DNA of 64,000 nucleotides from Desulfomonile tiedjei DSM 6799 (GTDB lineage: Bacteria > Desulfobacterota > Desulfomonilia > Desulfomonilales > Desulfomonilaceae), in NCBI RefSeq assembly GCF_000266945.1, contig NC_018025.1, forward strand, positions 4,282,001-4,346,000, read 5' to 3'. The notes below the pieces were generated by a model. The model was not told the origin of the DNA, searched no databases, and saw only the letters and a program-made list of their open reading frames with translations. Shown here piece after piece: positions 1 through 8,063 of this stretch. A program made the translations under genes and the position numbers. The stretch's first letter is position 1. The number at the start of each line of letters is the position of its first letter.

Positions 1-1
1 A

Positions 2-319
2 TCCGAGCTTTGGGTCCAGGTCGAGGTTCCGGAAGACCGGGTCTGCTACGTAAAGCCGGGTCAGGATATGTGGGTGTACCTGAATAATGAACCTCTCAAG
101 GGATACAAACTGAAAGTAGCCGAAATTGCACCCGCGTCAGAAGCCGTGGAACGTCTGGGGAATATCTATCGTGTGAAGGCCCCCTTTCCCGATGCAGAAG
201 CCTTTGCAAAAGTGGGTCTGAAGGGAGTGGGAAAGATCGAAACCAGAGACGCAAACCTCTGGTTTATTATCACAACACGGATCCTCAAGCACTGGAACAA
301 GTTGATGCTGTACTTCTAA
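2..319 (+). CDS. HlyD-like membrane-fusion protein, C-terminal fragment (cut by window edge)
   Basis: The open frame runs in from the left edge and stops at 319; a Met codon at 68 is internal, not a start. About 105 residues are visible. The pattern (VPE..V..VKPGQ, then a KVGLKGVGKIETR segment followed by a hydrophobic LWFIITTRIL tail) matches the end of the beta-barrel/membrane-proximal part of HlyD-type periplasmic adaptor proteins, in particular those associated with M50-like membrane peptidase or export systems. The rest of the gene and any partner pump lie outside the window. Function beyond a likely role in export or membrane-associated assembly cannot be said. Confidence 0.6.
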   Translation, partial: SELWVQVEVPEDRVCYVKPGQDMWVYLNNEPLKGYKLKVAEIAPASEAVERLGNIYRVKAPFPDAEAFAKVGLKGVGKIETRDANLWFIITTRILKHWNKLMLYF

Positions 320-436
320 CCTATCAAGGCGGGGTCTCCTGGAATCGACCGAGACTTGAGATCTTGATACATTTCCGCCAAGAGTTTTGTCCTGATATCA
401 GCCATTATAGGAGTTGTCAAAAATTCTGTCTGAATC

Positions 437-525
437 AAAATCCCTCCTTTCCGCCCTTTACGAAAGGGGGGAATTGATGCCGCCTTTACCCCCCTTTTCT
501 AAAGGGGGGCTGGGGGGATTTTTCG
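437..525. repeat. CCCCCTTT/AAAGGGGG palindromic repeat, copy 1
   Basis: Two facing GC-rich arms (CCCTTTACGAAAGGGGGG and CCCCCCTTTTCTAAAGGGGGG) lie between short AAATCCC / GGGGATTT ends. The same layout recurs at 17700-17789. It is a non-coding, REP-like element in the gap between the first two genes. Confidence 0.75.
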
Positions 526-587
526 AGAGACTAGCCGTACCGAATTAAGGTCATTATTTTTGATAATCGCTATAACACCTGCTGCAT

Positions 588-2666
588 GTGACATACGAAC
601 ACCTTTGGCAATCGGAATTTACGAATACTGCTGTGTTTTCCATACTCGTACAATCTCACAATCAACTGTCTGAAGAAGTGCTCGGTGTAATTTCTCGTAT
701 TGAGATCGTTTCCATCAACTTGAAGGATGTCTTCTTCGGAAGCTACATTGAGCCTCTGAACGCGATTTCCCGGTTTACTGCAAAGAAGATCAGACGACTC
801 CTCAAGGAAGACCTGGGACCGAAATTCAGCGAAAGTCAACGAAGAGAACTCGAAGATAAGCTGGAATACCCTTCAACAGATTCTCTCACGGATATTGCGG
901 CTCGCGCAGTCTCCAGCATCGCCCCGGACCTGCAGCAGCATGTTGCAGAGCTCATTGTCCGGTACGAGCTCGAATCTTTCTGCGACTCTCTGTATGTGAA
1001 CGCCGGCATGCAGGAATTCATGAGAGAACTGAAGAAGCGCAATAAAAGATGCGTGCTTCTGTCGGACATTCATCTCAGTAAATCCCACCTGTCATATGTC
1101 CTGAATCGAAAGGCCGTAACCTGTTTTGATGCTATCTATGCAGGTGCGGACCTCGGCGCGGACAAATCGTCCGAAGCACTTTTCAGATCGCTCCTGCTTG
1201 GGGAGAACGTCCCACCTCAATCGGTGCTCCACATTGGAACGGATCAGGCGAACGATTTCCATGTGCCTTCTCGTTTGGGATTGAACACGGTGCTCATTGC
1301 GGACCCTCTTCTCAAAGCAAAGAAGAAGGTGCGAGCAACCTACTGCGACATGTCGGCAGCCAATCCGTACTGGCGGGGAATGCATGTTATAGGATCGACA
1401 ATCCCACCACAGTCCGGAGATTTTTATTACGATTACGGTTTCTCGTTCTTCGGGCCGGTATTCTGCACGTATATTCTCGGGGCGCTGGAAATCGTGCAGA
1501 AATATGGGATTAGGGACATCTATTTTCTCGCCAGGGAAGGCAAGTTTTTTCAGCAACTGTTTGAACTGCTCGCCCCGGATTTCTTTAGAGATATCCCTCG
1601 ATCTCATTACGTGTACCTGTCGCGTCGTTCAGTAGCACTGGCTTCGATTCATGAAGGTCTCACCTTTGAGAAAGCCATAATCCTGCCATTCGATAATCCC
1701 AAGCAGCAGGGGCTGTACTCGATTCTCCAGGCATTCGGATTACCCTGGGAAGAATTCGTGGAAAAGGCCGCATATTACGGACTGCCTGACATCCGAAAAC
1801 CCCTTTGGGGCCATGAGGATATGGCAATACTCAGAGCGTTTTGCAGCGATGCGGAGTTCACCCGGCGAGTGATCGAATTGTCCGCTCCGTACCGGGGTCT
1901 TGTGGAAAAATATCTCACCCAGGAGGGATTCTTCGGAAAAGCACACGTAGCCTTCGTTGACGTAGGCTGGCTCGCGACGATCCAAAAACTGGTTGGGGAT
2001 GCTTGCGGGAAGAGGAATGATTATCCCCACGTGTACGGGTTGTATATGGGATTCAGGGAAGCTGCATCCCACCGGTTCGATCCTGAAAAGAACACGCTTT
2101 TCGGACTCCTTTGTGACAACCGGGTTCCGGAACCGCAATTCGACGGTCCGTTCCATTTTCTCCAGGTGTTCGAACAAGCCGCCCGGGCTTTTCACCCCAC
2201 AGCAACGGGTTTTGTGGAAGATCCGGTAACCGGCGCCATTACCCCCACTTTCAAGAGTGAATCGGCTCCCGATCGGTTAATCGAACTGCGTCAAGATCCG
2301 GTAATTCGCGAGCTCCAACAGGGTGTCATTGATTTTACGCTGCAATTTCGCTCCATCATAAAGTCAACAGCATATACGTTCAGCGATATAAAGCCGTTCG
2401 TGGGGACTCTTATGGAACGCCACCTCGTGTTTCCTACAGCCGAGGAAGCGGATCGGATCATGAACCTGAAGCATTCCGAAGATTTTGGAACCGACAATGT
2501 CATGGACTGGACAGGAAACAGAACTCGCGGGCTCAGATCGATCCTCAAACCAAGGACGCTCTGGCGAAACATTCGGGGGTCATACTGGCCGGCCGGAACG
2601 GCAGGAAGTGCAGGAGCTCACCTTCTTCAATACCTGTTACGCGTCCGTGACCTTTTGAAATCGTGA
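588..2666 (+). CDS. HAD-superfamily-like protein of surface-glycan loci, active site degenerate
   Basis: A 692-residue protein with an N-terminal HAD-like domain (about 35-240) and a long C-terminal part (about 270-690) typical of large HAD-like proteins found beside glycosyltransferases. Family members carry an FDIFDTL-type motif I; here the matching stretch at 41-50 reads VSINLKDVFF, so the nucleophilic Asp is Asn44. Motif II Ser159 (LLSDIHLS) and motif III Lys193 remain, but motif IV is HIGTDQANDF rather than HIGDN..SD. The start is uncertain: GTG at 588 is the first possible codon after an in-frame stop, and there is no clear ribosome binding site; GTG at 678 (residue 31) is an alternative. 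The protein is probably not a phosphatase; a structural or binding role is possible. The surface-polysaccharide link rests on family context and on nearby glycosyltransferase and export genes. Confidence 0.7.
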   Translation: MTYEHLWQSEFTNTAVFSILVQSHNQLSEEVLGVISRIEIVSINLKDVFFGSYIEPLNAISRFTAKKIRRLLKEDLGPKFSESQRRELEDKLEYPSTDSLTDIAARAVSSIAPDLQQHVAELIVRYELESFCDSLYVNAGMQEFMRELKKRNKRCVLLSDIHLSKSHLSYVLNRKAVTCFDAIYAGADLGADKSSEALFRSLLLGENVPPQSVLHIGTDQANDFHVPSRLGLNTVLIADPLLKAKKKVRATYCDMSAANPYWRGMHVIGSTIPPQSGDFYYDYGFSFFGPVFCTYILGALEIVQKYGIRDIYFLAREGKFFQQLFELLAPDFFRDIPRSHYVYLSRRSVALASIHEGLTFEKAIILPFDNPKQQGLYSILQAFGLPWEEFVEKAAYYGLPDIRKPLWGHEDMAILRAFCSDAEFTRRVIELSAPYRGLVEKYLTQEGFFGKAHVAFVDVGWLATIQKLVGDACGKRNDYPHVYGLYMGFREAASHRFDPEKNTLFGLLCDNRVPEPQFDGPFHFLQVFEQAARAFHPTATGFVEDPVTGAITPTFKSESAPDRLIELRQDPVIRELQQGVIDFTLQFRSIIKSTAYTFSDIKPFVGTLMERHLVFPTAEEADRIMNLKHSEDFGTDNVMDWTGNRTRGLRSILKPRTLWRNIRGSYWPAGTAGSAGAHLLQYLLRVRDLLKS

Positions 2667-2986
2667 AGGTAGGGACAGGAAAAGTGAAACAGCAGAAATC
2701 CTTTTACGATCTCTTCCTTTTTTCGGCGATCAATTTCACTCATTGGACAGCCGCTCGTTTGAAACGTCGCAAACCTGGACTCCACGCACACTTCCATGAG
2801 CTGATACGCTGTATCACAGTCGAAAGCTCGCGCGTCTTCTACTGGGCTGCTTCCCTGTTCAGCCGACTTTCTCATTTTTTCTTTAGAGCGAAATATAGCC
2901 TTCAGAGAAAGATGAAATAGGTCAAGACGAAAGATTAGTTCCGATGTATTCCTTCAGTTATTCACGGAGGTGAGACGCTGTGAACA

Positions 2987-3073
2987 TGTCATTGCGAGGA
3001 GCGGAGCGACGTGGCAATCTCCTGACACGTGCCTGCACCTTCAAGGGATTGCTTCGCTTCGCTCGCAATGACA
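2987..3073. repeat. REP-type repeat (GTCATTGCGAGGAG ... CTCGCAATGAC), copy 1
   Basis: The inverted ends TGTCATTGCGAG and CTCGCAATGACA enclose a GAAGC/GCTTCGCTTCG core. A second full copy is at 17079-17177 and a decayed half at 37915-37950. This type of REP is widespread in bacteria. The gap 2667-3417 holds this, a short hairpin-unit remnant near 3166-3200 and repeat family copy A; I see no convincing gene there. Confidence 0.8.
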
Positions 3074-3210
3074 GGCATTCAGACGCTCTGGCATCAACTA
3101 CGTAATCAAACAAAATACCTCTCAAACCACCGCCCGTGACTGAAGCCTTACAGTTTTAGAATAATATCGAGACTTTTTGGAAGGGTTTGGGAACAATTCT
3201 TACAAATGGA

Positions 3211-3388
3211 TTATAGCAAGTGCATAAAATGGTATCCAATTGCAGAAAGCACTTCTTGACAATTGGTGGGTGCCGTGCCTCCGTGCCGGCACATTTTTAA
3301 CATGAAATCAGCCAGTTCTGGCCGGTAGGGACGCCGGCCACTACCGTTCTTCTAGAGAACAATGTGTTCAAAAGGGCAAGAATTATGC
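3211..3388 (+). repeat. GC-core dispersed repeat (CCTCCGTGCCGGCAC family), copy A
   Basis: Contains GGTGGGTGCCGTGCCTCC, the GTGCCGGCAC core and, about 35 bp on, GGCCGGTAGGGACGCCGGCC...CTACC, then a 3' part GTTCAAAAGG..AGAATTATG shared with other copies. Its closest relative is copy E (34911-35091), which shares the 5' flank TATAGCAAGTG.ATAAAAT. Confidence 0.8.
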
Positions 3389-3417
3389 CCCAGAGCAGCG
3401 CGGCTTTGGAGGCTTTA

Positions 3418-4869
3418 CTAATACACAATTTCTCCGAAGTCAGGAGGAAGATCCCGGTAATTAGGGTTCAATTTCGTGGTGTCCCAAATCCAGTCTATCC
3501 AGTAGAAACTCACCTGCCCTGCTCCAGTCGTAGCAAATTCGAGAGTCCAATCCCCAGTGGATGTATAATTTAACGGCACAATTGCCGTAAGATCGCTGCT
3601 GCCAAAGACCGTTGCGCCCGTCCACAGGGCTAGATCGGTAAGAAGCACTCTTCCATTGCTGCCAGGATCTCCAGCCAAGGAGCACGTCCAGAGCTGCAAT
3701 TGCGCATCAGGGGCGAGGACTTCGCTCAATTCCAAAAAGGCCCACGTGAAAGTGTCGTCATTCGAGCTGGTAATTCTGTCAGTTCCAATGGATAAGCTGT
3801 TCTCGCCCCCGTGCTCCAGAATCCCTTCACTGTGAATCCACGAGCGCTCTCCATAAGAGATCAACTGATTGTAATACAGCCATGTGCTCACATTAAAAGC
3901 CGCGTCCGTATACTGCACGATGCGAACGTCTAGTGCCGTATAATCCTGGACATAAAGAAAATTGGAACTGTCGAACGTAAAAAGAACGTCTATAGATTCG
4001 CTATATTGATAATTGCCGTTCCAAACCTGGTAATCCATAGTTGGACTCGGATTGTTGATAAAATAGTGCACAAGGATTTCTCCGGTCCAATTACCGACAA
4101 TGTAATAATCGCATCGGTCCAGGAAACCCGTCACTGGATCGAAAGATGTCGAGTAATTGTAATGAATCGGTTCACCATCGTATCCGATCCCATCATGTAA
4201 ATCCGGCTGAAACTCGTACGTGCTGTGTGCGCCGTACGCCGCATAGTCGTCATCAGTGAACCAGAGCGTGCAATCAATGGCTGCCCAGGAAGAACCATTC
4301 CAGAGATAGATCTCGTGAGCGCCTCCCAAATCTGCAGATACCCATCCCTGTTCGTAGAAGAGCCATCCTCCTGAGGCTTCGTCCTGATAATACCAGTCAC
4401 CCCCGAGATCGGCCCAAAAGTGTGCCCCATCCCAGTATATGTCGGCGGTCTCGGAGTATATTTTCCATTGCTCCACACCACAGTCCCACCACCACACATC
4501 TTCCGAATAATTGTCGTATGCCCAGTAACCGTTATCATTGTAGATCGTGCACCACTGGCCCGTGTTCTGTATCCAGAACGCTCCGTCCCAGTACCATTGC
4601 TCATATACGTCCCACTGCTCGAATCTGAAGTTGTAGATAAACCACGTGCCTGTACCGTCTTCTTGGGCAAAATAATTGTGCATATCGTAGAACCAGTAAC
4701 CGAAAGCCCCGATGTGCTGGTACCACCACCCATCTCCCGCGTATGTCCAGGGATTGGCGGCACCATCGTCAACTGCTCCATCGGACCCAGCGATCACGTC
4801 TCCGGCATTCTGGTTACTCGTATCGTCCTGGGCTCCGTCCAGCAGAATCCTGTGCTCAAGGACTTCCAT
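3418..4869 (-). CDS. LEPR-XLL surface protein with Trp/Tyr-rich repeats and DUF4347-like C-terminus
   Basis: I chose ATG 4869, preceded by GAGAGGTGGGG; a TTG start at 4917 would add 16 residues. The 483-residue protein starts with a LEPR-XLL-type motif (LEHRILLDGA, residues 4-13), which in known proteins marks the N-terminus of large exported adhesin-like proteins. Residues about 40-204 are extraordinarily aromatic (by my count about 23 Trp and 18 Tyr in 165), with an irregular repeat of the form YWDGA.FW...G.WY...D..GYW.YD. The end (about 360-460) resembles DUF4347: the stretch LQLWTCSLAGDPGS, then LA.WTGATVFGSSD and GDWTLEF. DUF4347 normally follows the LEPR motif directly in giant proteins, so this short form with a domain inserted between is unusual. 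There is no cleavable signal peptide. It is likely exported, with binding to sugar or cell envelope as a guess from the aromatic repeats. It is divergent from the glycosyltransferase at 5114. Confidence 0.65.
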   Translation of the reverse strand: MEVLEHRILLDGAQDDTSNQNAGDVIAGSDGAVDDGAANPWTYAGDGWWYQHIGAFGYWFYDMHNYFAQEDGTGTWFIYNFRFEQWDVYEQWYWDGAFWIQNTGQWCTIYNDNGYWAYDNYSEDVWWWDCGVEQWKIYSETADIYWDGAHFWADLGGDWYYQDEASGGWLFYEQGWVSADLGGAHEIYLWNGSSWAAIDCTLWFTDDDYAAYGAHSTYEFQPDLHDGIGYDGEPIHYNYSTSFDPVTGFLDRCDYYIVGNWTGEILVHYFINNPSPTMDYQVWNGNYQYSESIDVLFTFDSSNFLYVQDYTALDVRIVQYTDAAFNVSTWLYYNQLISYGERSWIHSEGILEHGGENSLSIGTDRITSSNDDTFTWAFLELSEVLAPDAQLQLWTCSLAGDPGSNGRVLLTDLALWTGATVFGSSDLTAIVPLNYTSTGDWTLEFATTGAGQVSFYWIDWIWDTTKLNPNYRDLPPDFGEIVY

Positions 4870-5113
4870 CCCCACCTCTCGATGCTGAATTTGTCGGAGA
4901 AAAGCAAAGGGAGTCAAGGCAATATCCTTTTCCGGAAAAGGACCTACACCACGATAATATCCGTGGGAATTATTTCAATTGTAAATCTTGCAGAACATCA
5001 GTCAAGAAAAAACCTGGAACCGATTTCTCCGGAATTTCGCGGTCCGACACATTGAATTTTCCTGTGATTTTCGGTATCCTAATGAAAAACCCGTACAACT
5101 TTCTGGTGAATAT

Positions 5114-6331
5114 ATGCCTAAATCATCCGCTCCATTAGTGAGTGTGGTCGTTCCTTCCTATAACCATGAACGTTACGTCAAACAGGCCTTGATGTCGGCA
5201 CTCGCGTCGACTATCGATGATATAGAAGTTGTTGTTGTCGACGATGGATCGAGTGATAATTCCCCTGAGATTATTCAAAGCATTGACGATCCGAGGATAC
5301 GATTCTTCTCCCAATCCAACAGCGGAGCACATGCAGCAATTAACAAAGGGGTGGAGCTTGCCCGGTCTGAATGGATAAGCATTCTTAACTCCGACGACCT
5401 GTATTTTCCTGAAAAACTGCAGACCCATCTGGAATTCCATGCCAGGCACCCGGAATTGGAGGCATCCGTTTCCACTGTTCGGTACGTGGATGAAGAAGGC
5501 GAACCGCTGGATGGAGAGAACGAATCGGTGAAGTGGTACCGGACTGCACGTCTCGCGTATCGCACTCAGCAATCGCTCCTGAAATCGCTTTTCGTCGCAA
5601 ACCATCTGGTTACCACTTCAAGCATTTTCGTAAAGAAACAAACGCTCGTGAAACTGGGCGGATTCAAATCTTTCCGGTATGTGCATGATTGGTTTTTCTT
5701 CCTCTCCCTGGCGCGAAAGGAGATGCTCCAGGTTATAGACAAACCGCTGGTGTGCTATCGTTTGCACGGCGATAATGCGGTGTTTGAAAATATGGACCGA
5801 TTACTCGCGGAATGCCACTTTGTTCTCGAGTGGCACCTCCACGAATGTGCGCGCGGCAAGAATCCGGTCTTGAGCATCGTAGAAGCTCATGAGCTGCTTG
5901 CGGCAAATCCACTGGTGGATTTTCAAGCATTGGCTCTCTGTCAGACATGGCGGGAGTCAAAAAAGAGCGACGCATCCAAGGTTTTTGCCGGAATCGATAC
6001 CATGCAGAATCCCGTGCTAAAAGCCATCCTGGGCATTATCAAAGCGAGAGGCGGAGAAATCGCTGCCTTGAGGACGGAGAACGAAAGGCTTTGTCAGGAA
6101 TCTCAGAGGCTGAATCATGAAAATCATCGTATCAACTATCAGAACCATAATTTGACCGGCGAAAATGTCCGGCTCAGCACTCAATGCGAACGCATGAGCG
6201 GAGAACACGCCAGATTAGTGCAAGAATGTTACAGATTAATAGCAGAAAATGAAAGAATCAACAGAGAGTGTGAACGTATCACATCTGAATATATGAATTT
6301 TATCAAAATGCATTCTGACTCGCAGAAGTAA
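5114..6331 (+). CDS. Family 2 glycosyltransferase with C-terminal heptad-repeat coiled coil
   Basis: Start ATG 5114, with GGTGA five bases upstream, puts the GT2 core at the N-terminus; the open frame extends to 4988 but that extension has no similarity to the fold. The 405-residue protein has VSVVVPSYNHE, the nucleotide-binding DDGSSD (43-48), NSDD (92-95, the metal-binding DXD equivalent) and a VHDWFFFLSLA segment near the acceptor region. It should transfer a sugar from a nucleotide-sugar to a glycan or lipid acceptor at the cytoplasmic face. Residues 322-398 are eleven consecutive seven-residue units of the form E-N-x-R-(L/I/M)-x-x, predicting a long amphipathic helix or coiled coil, possibly for oligomerisation or contact with a polysaccharide machine. 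Acceptor and sugar cannot be predicted. The gene stands alone on this strand. Confidence 0.88.
   Translation: MPKSSAPLVSVVVPSYNHERYVKQALMSALASTIDDIEVVVVDDGSSDNSPEIIQSIDDPRIRFFSQSNSGAHAAINKGVELARSEWISILNSDDLYFPEKLQTHLEFHARHPELEASVSTVRYVDEEGEPLDGENESVKWYRTARLAYRTQQSLLKSLFVANHLVTTSSIFVKKQTLVKLGGFKSFRYVHDWFFFLSLARKEMLQVIDKPLVCYRLHGDNAVFENMDRLLAECHFVLEWHLHECARGKNPVLSIVEAHELLAANPLVDFQALALCQTWRESKKSDASKVFAGIDTMQNPVLKAILGIIKARGGEIAALRTENERLCQESQRLNHENHRINYQNHNLTGENVRLSTQCERMSGEHARLVQECYRLIAENERINRECERITSEYMNFIKMHSDSQK
6077..6307 (+). other. Eleven tandem heptad codons units inside the glycosyltransferase gene
   Basis: Encodes eleven consecutive heptads, with Arg at position 4 (Asn in two units) and Leu/Ile/Met at position 5 in nearly all (Phe in the last). 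The DNA itself is not a perfect tandem repeat, so the pattern is kept at protein level. Confidence 0.8.
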
Positions 6332-6477
6332 GTGGTACTAGTTGCACCTGCTGTTAGACCGAAAATTGTCCTGCAAGAAAGCGCTGTCACAGATTTTATA
6401 CCTACAAACATTAAAGAGTTACAGTAGATTTTGTTGATTTCGACGTTCACAATCTGTATCCCCGATGTAAAAATCAT

Positions 6478-6506
6478 TTGACAAATCACCTCGCAAGTGT
6501 TTATTA
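6478..6506 (+). promoter_or_regulatory. Candidate sigma70 promoter
   Basis: TTGACA at 6478-6483, 17-bp spacer, TTATTA at 6501-6506. It lies 117 bp before the tiny ORF at 6623 and about 600 bp before the adaptor gene at 7114. It is seen by eye only; TTATTA is a weak -10. Confidence 0.4.
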
Positions 6507-6622
6507 TTAGGCACTTTTGTGTGCGGACTGTGCATCTCTCCGGTGTGTCTTTATTTTTCTATTCGCGGATGCGGTGGCGAAGAGCACCATTGCAAATGCC
6601 ATTCAATGGTGAAGGAGGAATA

Positions 6623-6667
6623 ATGTTGCCAAACAAATGTAAGCCGTGTGGGCAACAATTACTATGA
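6623..6667 (+). CDS. Possible 14-residue peptide with C-x2-C motif
   Basis: ATG 6623 follows GAAGGAGGAATA, one of the strongest ribosome binding sites in the window, and the frame (MLPNKCKPCGQQLL) ends at 6667. A promoter-like sequence lies upstream. It may be a leader peptide, a true micropeptide, or the surviving start of a decayed gene. The gap 6332-7113 otherwise shows nothing I recognise; longer frames between 6686 and 7093 lack ribosome binding sites and look like chance. Confidence 0.3.
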   Translation: MLPNKCKPCGQQLL

Positions 6668-7113
6668 TTTATACGTGTCATACCAATGTGCGTTCAAAGA
6701 AGTAACATCTGGGAATCCGCTCCCGGCATGTCTCCGAAGCGAAGTCAGCCACGCCAAGGCGTGGCGTTCGTAGCGAAGGAAATTTGCCGGGACCGCGCAA
6801 ATAACAGGTTTCTCAATATTCCCTTTATGAAAACACATTGGTATTACCGGCTGCATTCTCTCGTTCATAACCGAAACATGAAATTCGGCGAGCTTACCGC
6901 GAATGGATTACGGATCTGCAGAAACAGATCGGCGACACTTCGTGATAACGGATGCGTCGAAGACGGAGGCTGCTCGCAATCCGTCTCCCGGGTCCGGGTT
7001 CTTTCTTTATATGCGAGGGATTTCTTAGATCGGAAACGAGATTTACCGGTTCGTTCCAGGCTGCATTCGATAGTTGCAGAGGCTCACGTGTAGTCTCGCT
7101 TTCGGGGGCTTAT

Positions 7114-8061
7114 ATGGAATATGCGACTTTTGCGCGGAAGCGCTATTTGGTTTATTTCATCGTTGTTTCGGCTTTCTTCACAGCGTTCATTCCATGGGGC
7201 GGCGCAGAGCAGTCAACTGCAACTTCTGTGGAGACAGACCGATCCGTTCCTTCACCGCATCCCGGAGCTGCTCAGAACGAGTCACCGACCCCCTGGAAGA
7301 CTCCACCGCCGGCTGTACCTTCCGAACGTCTCATCCGGGAGGAAATACCTTTCAGCAGAACTTCCCCCCGCATAGAAGCCACCATAGTCAACCCATTCCG
7401 AAAAGCAGAAGTGCCCGCGGAAATACCCGGGGTCATTTCGGTCTTGAACTTTGAGGAAGGCGACCTCGTCAAAGAGGGCCAAATCGTAATGGAATTGGAC
7501 AGCAAGCAGTATCAACTGGATTTCGAAAAAGCACGCGAAAAACTTGCCGCTCTCGAGATTGCGGCTGAAATAGCCCAGAAGGAACTAAAGACCCAGGAAG
7601 AATTGTATGGATTGGATTCAACGAGCCTTCAGGATCTCTTGAGGAAGCAGGGTGAAGCAAATCTCGCGATGTCCAGGGCGAAAGAGGCAAGAGCCGAGTT
7701 TGAACTGGCTGAGTTAAATCTCAAGCGCTGCAAGATTCGCGCACCGTTTACCGGATTCATAGCATTGATACATAAACAGCCGTTTGAGGCGACCAGAAAT
7801 CTCGAGAGCCTCTTTTACATGGTTGACAGTGCCAAGGTGTTTACCATTGCTAATGTTCCGGAAGAAAGAATGCATGAATTCACTAAAGGAGTCAAAACGG
7901 TTTTCTGGCCGCGAACCGGAGGGGAATTCAAGGGAACTGTGGACCGAGTCGGAAAGGTAATCGATCCGAAATCCAAAACAAAGAGAGTTTGGGTGCTCAT
8001 TCCAAATGAAAACCAAGCACTTGAAGTAGGTATGACCGGATCTTTGGAAGTCTCGAAGTAA
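7114..8061 (+). CDS. Periplasmic adaptor (HlyD/RND-type membrane-fusion) protein
   Basis: ATG 7114 is the best start because it gives a signal-anchor (YLVYFIVVSAFFTAFIP) at the N-terminus, with GGGGG upstream; the frame is open to 6952 but that part reads as non-coding. The 315-residue protein has a proline-rich linker (about 35-75), a first lipoyl half (PAEIPGVISVLNFEEGDLVKEG), a helical hairpin rich in Glu/Lys/Ala (about 130-200), the second lipoyl half (CKIRAPFTGFI) and a beta-barrel domain ending LEVGMTGSLEV. Such adaptors link an inner-membrane pump to an outer-membrane channel. The next gene, two bases on, is a TolC-like channel protein, so they form an operon, but no pump gene is present; a distant pump is implied. 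The substrate is unknown. Confidence 0.85.
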   Translation: MEYATFARKRYLVYFIVVSAFFTAFIPWGGAEQSTATSVETDRSVPSPHPGAAQNESPTPWKTPPPAVPSERLIREEIPFSRTSPRIEATIVNPFRKAEVPAEIPGVISVLNFEEGDLVKEGQIVMELDSKQYQLDFEKAREKLAALEIAAEIAQKELKTQEELYGLDSTSLQDLLRKQGEANLAMSRAKEARAEFELAELNLKRCKIRAPFTGFIALIHKQPFEATRNLESLFYMVDSAKVFTIANVPEERMHEFTKGVKTVFWPRTGGEFKGTVDRVGKVIDPKSKTKRVWVLIPNENQALEVGMTGSLEVSK

Positions 8062-8063
8062 AC

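Noticed and set aside
2663-2920. 85-residue frame overlapping the end of the HAD-like gene
   Set aside because: GTG start overlaps the stop (GTGA), but the product is Arg/His/Phe-rich without any family pattern and there is no proper ribosome binding site; probably chance.
4420-5055. 211-residue plus-strand frame opposite the LEPR-XLL gene
   Set aside because: Antisense to a Trp/Tyr-rich coding sequence, which gives long open frames in other phases; no family pattern or ribosome site.
6686-7093. 135-residue frame before the adaptor gene
   Set aside because: No ribosome site, Arg/Cys-rich composition and no family match; includes a short CACGCCAAGGCGTGG palindrome but no gene signal.
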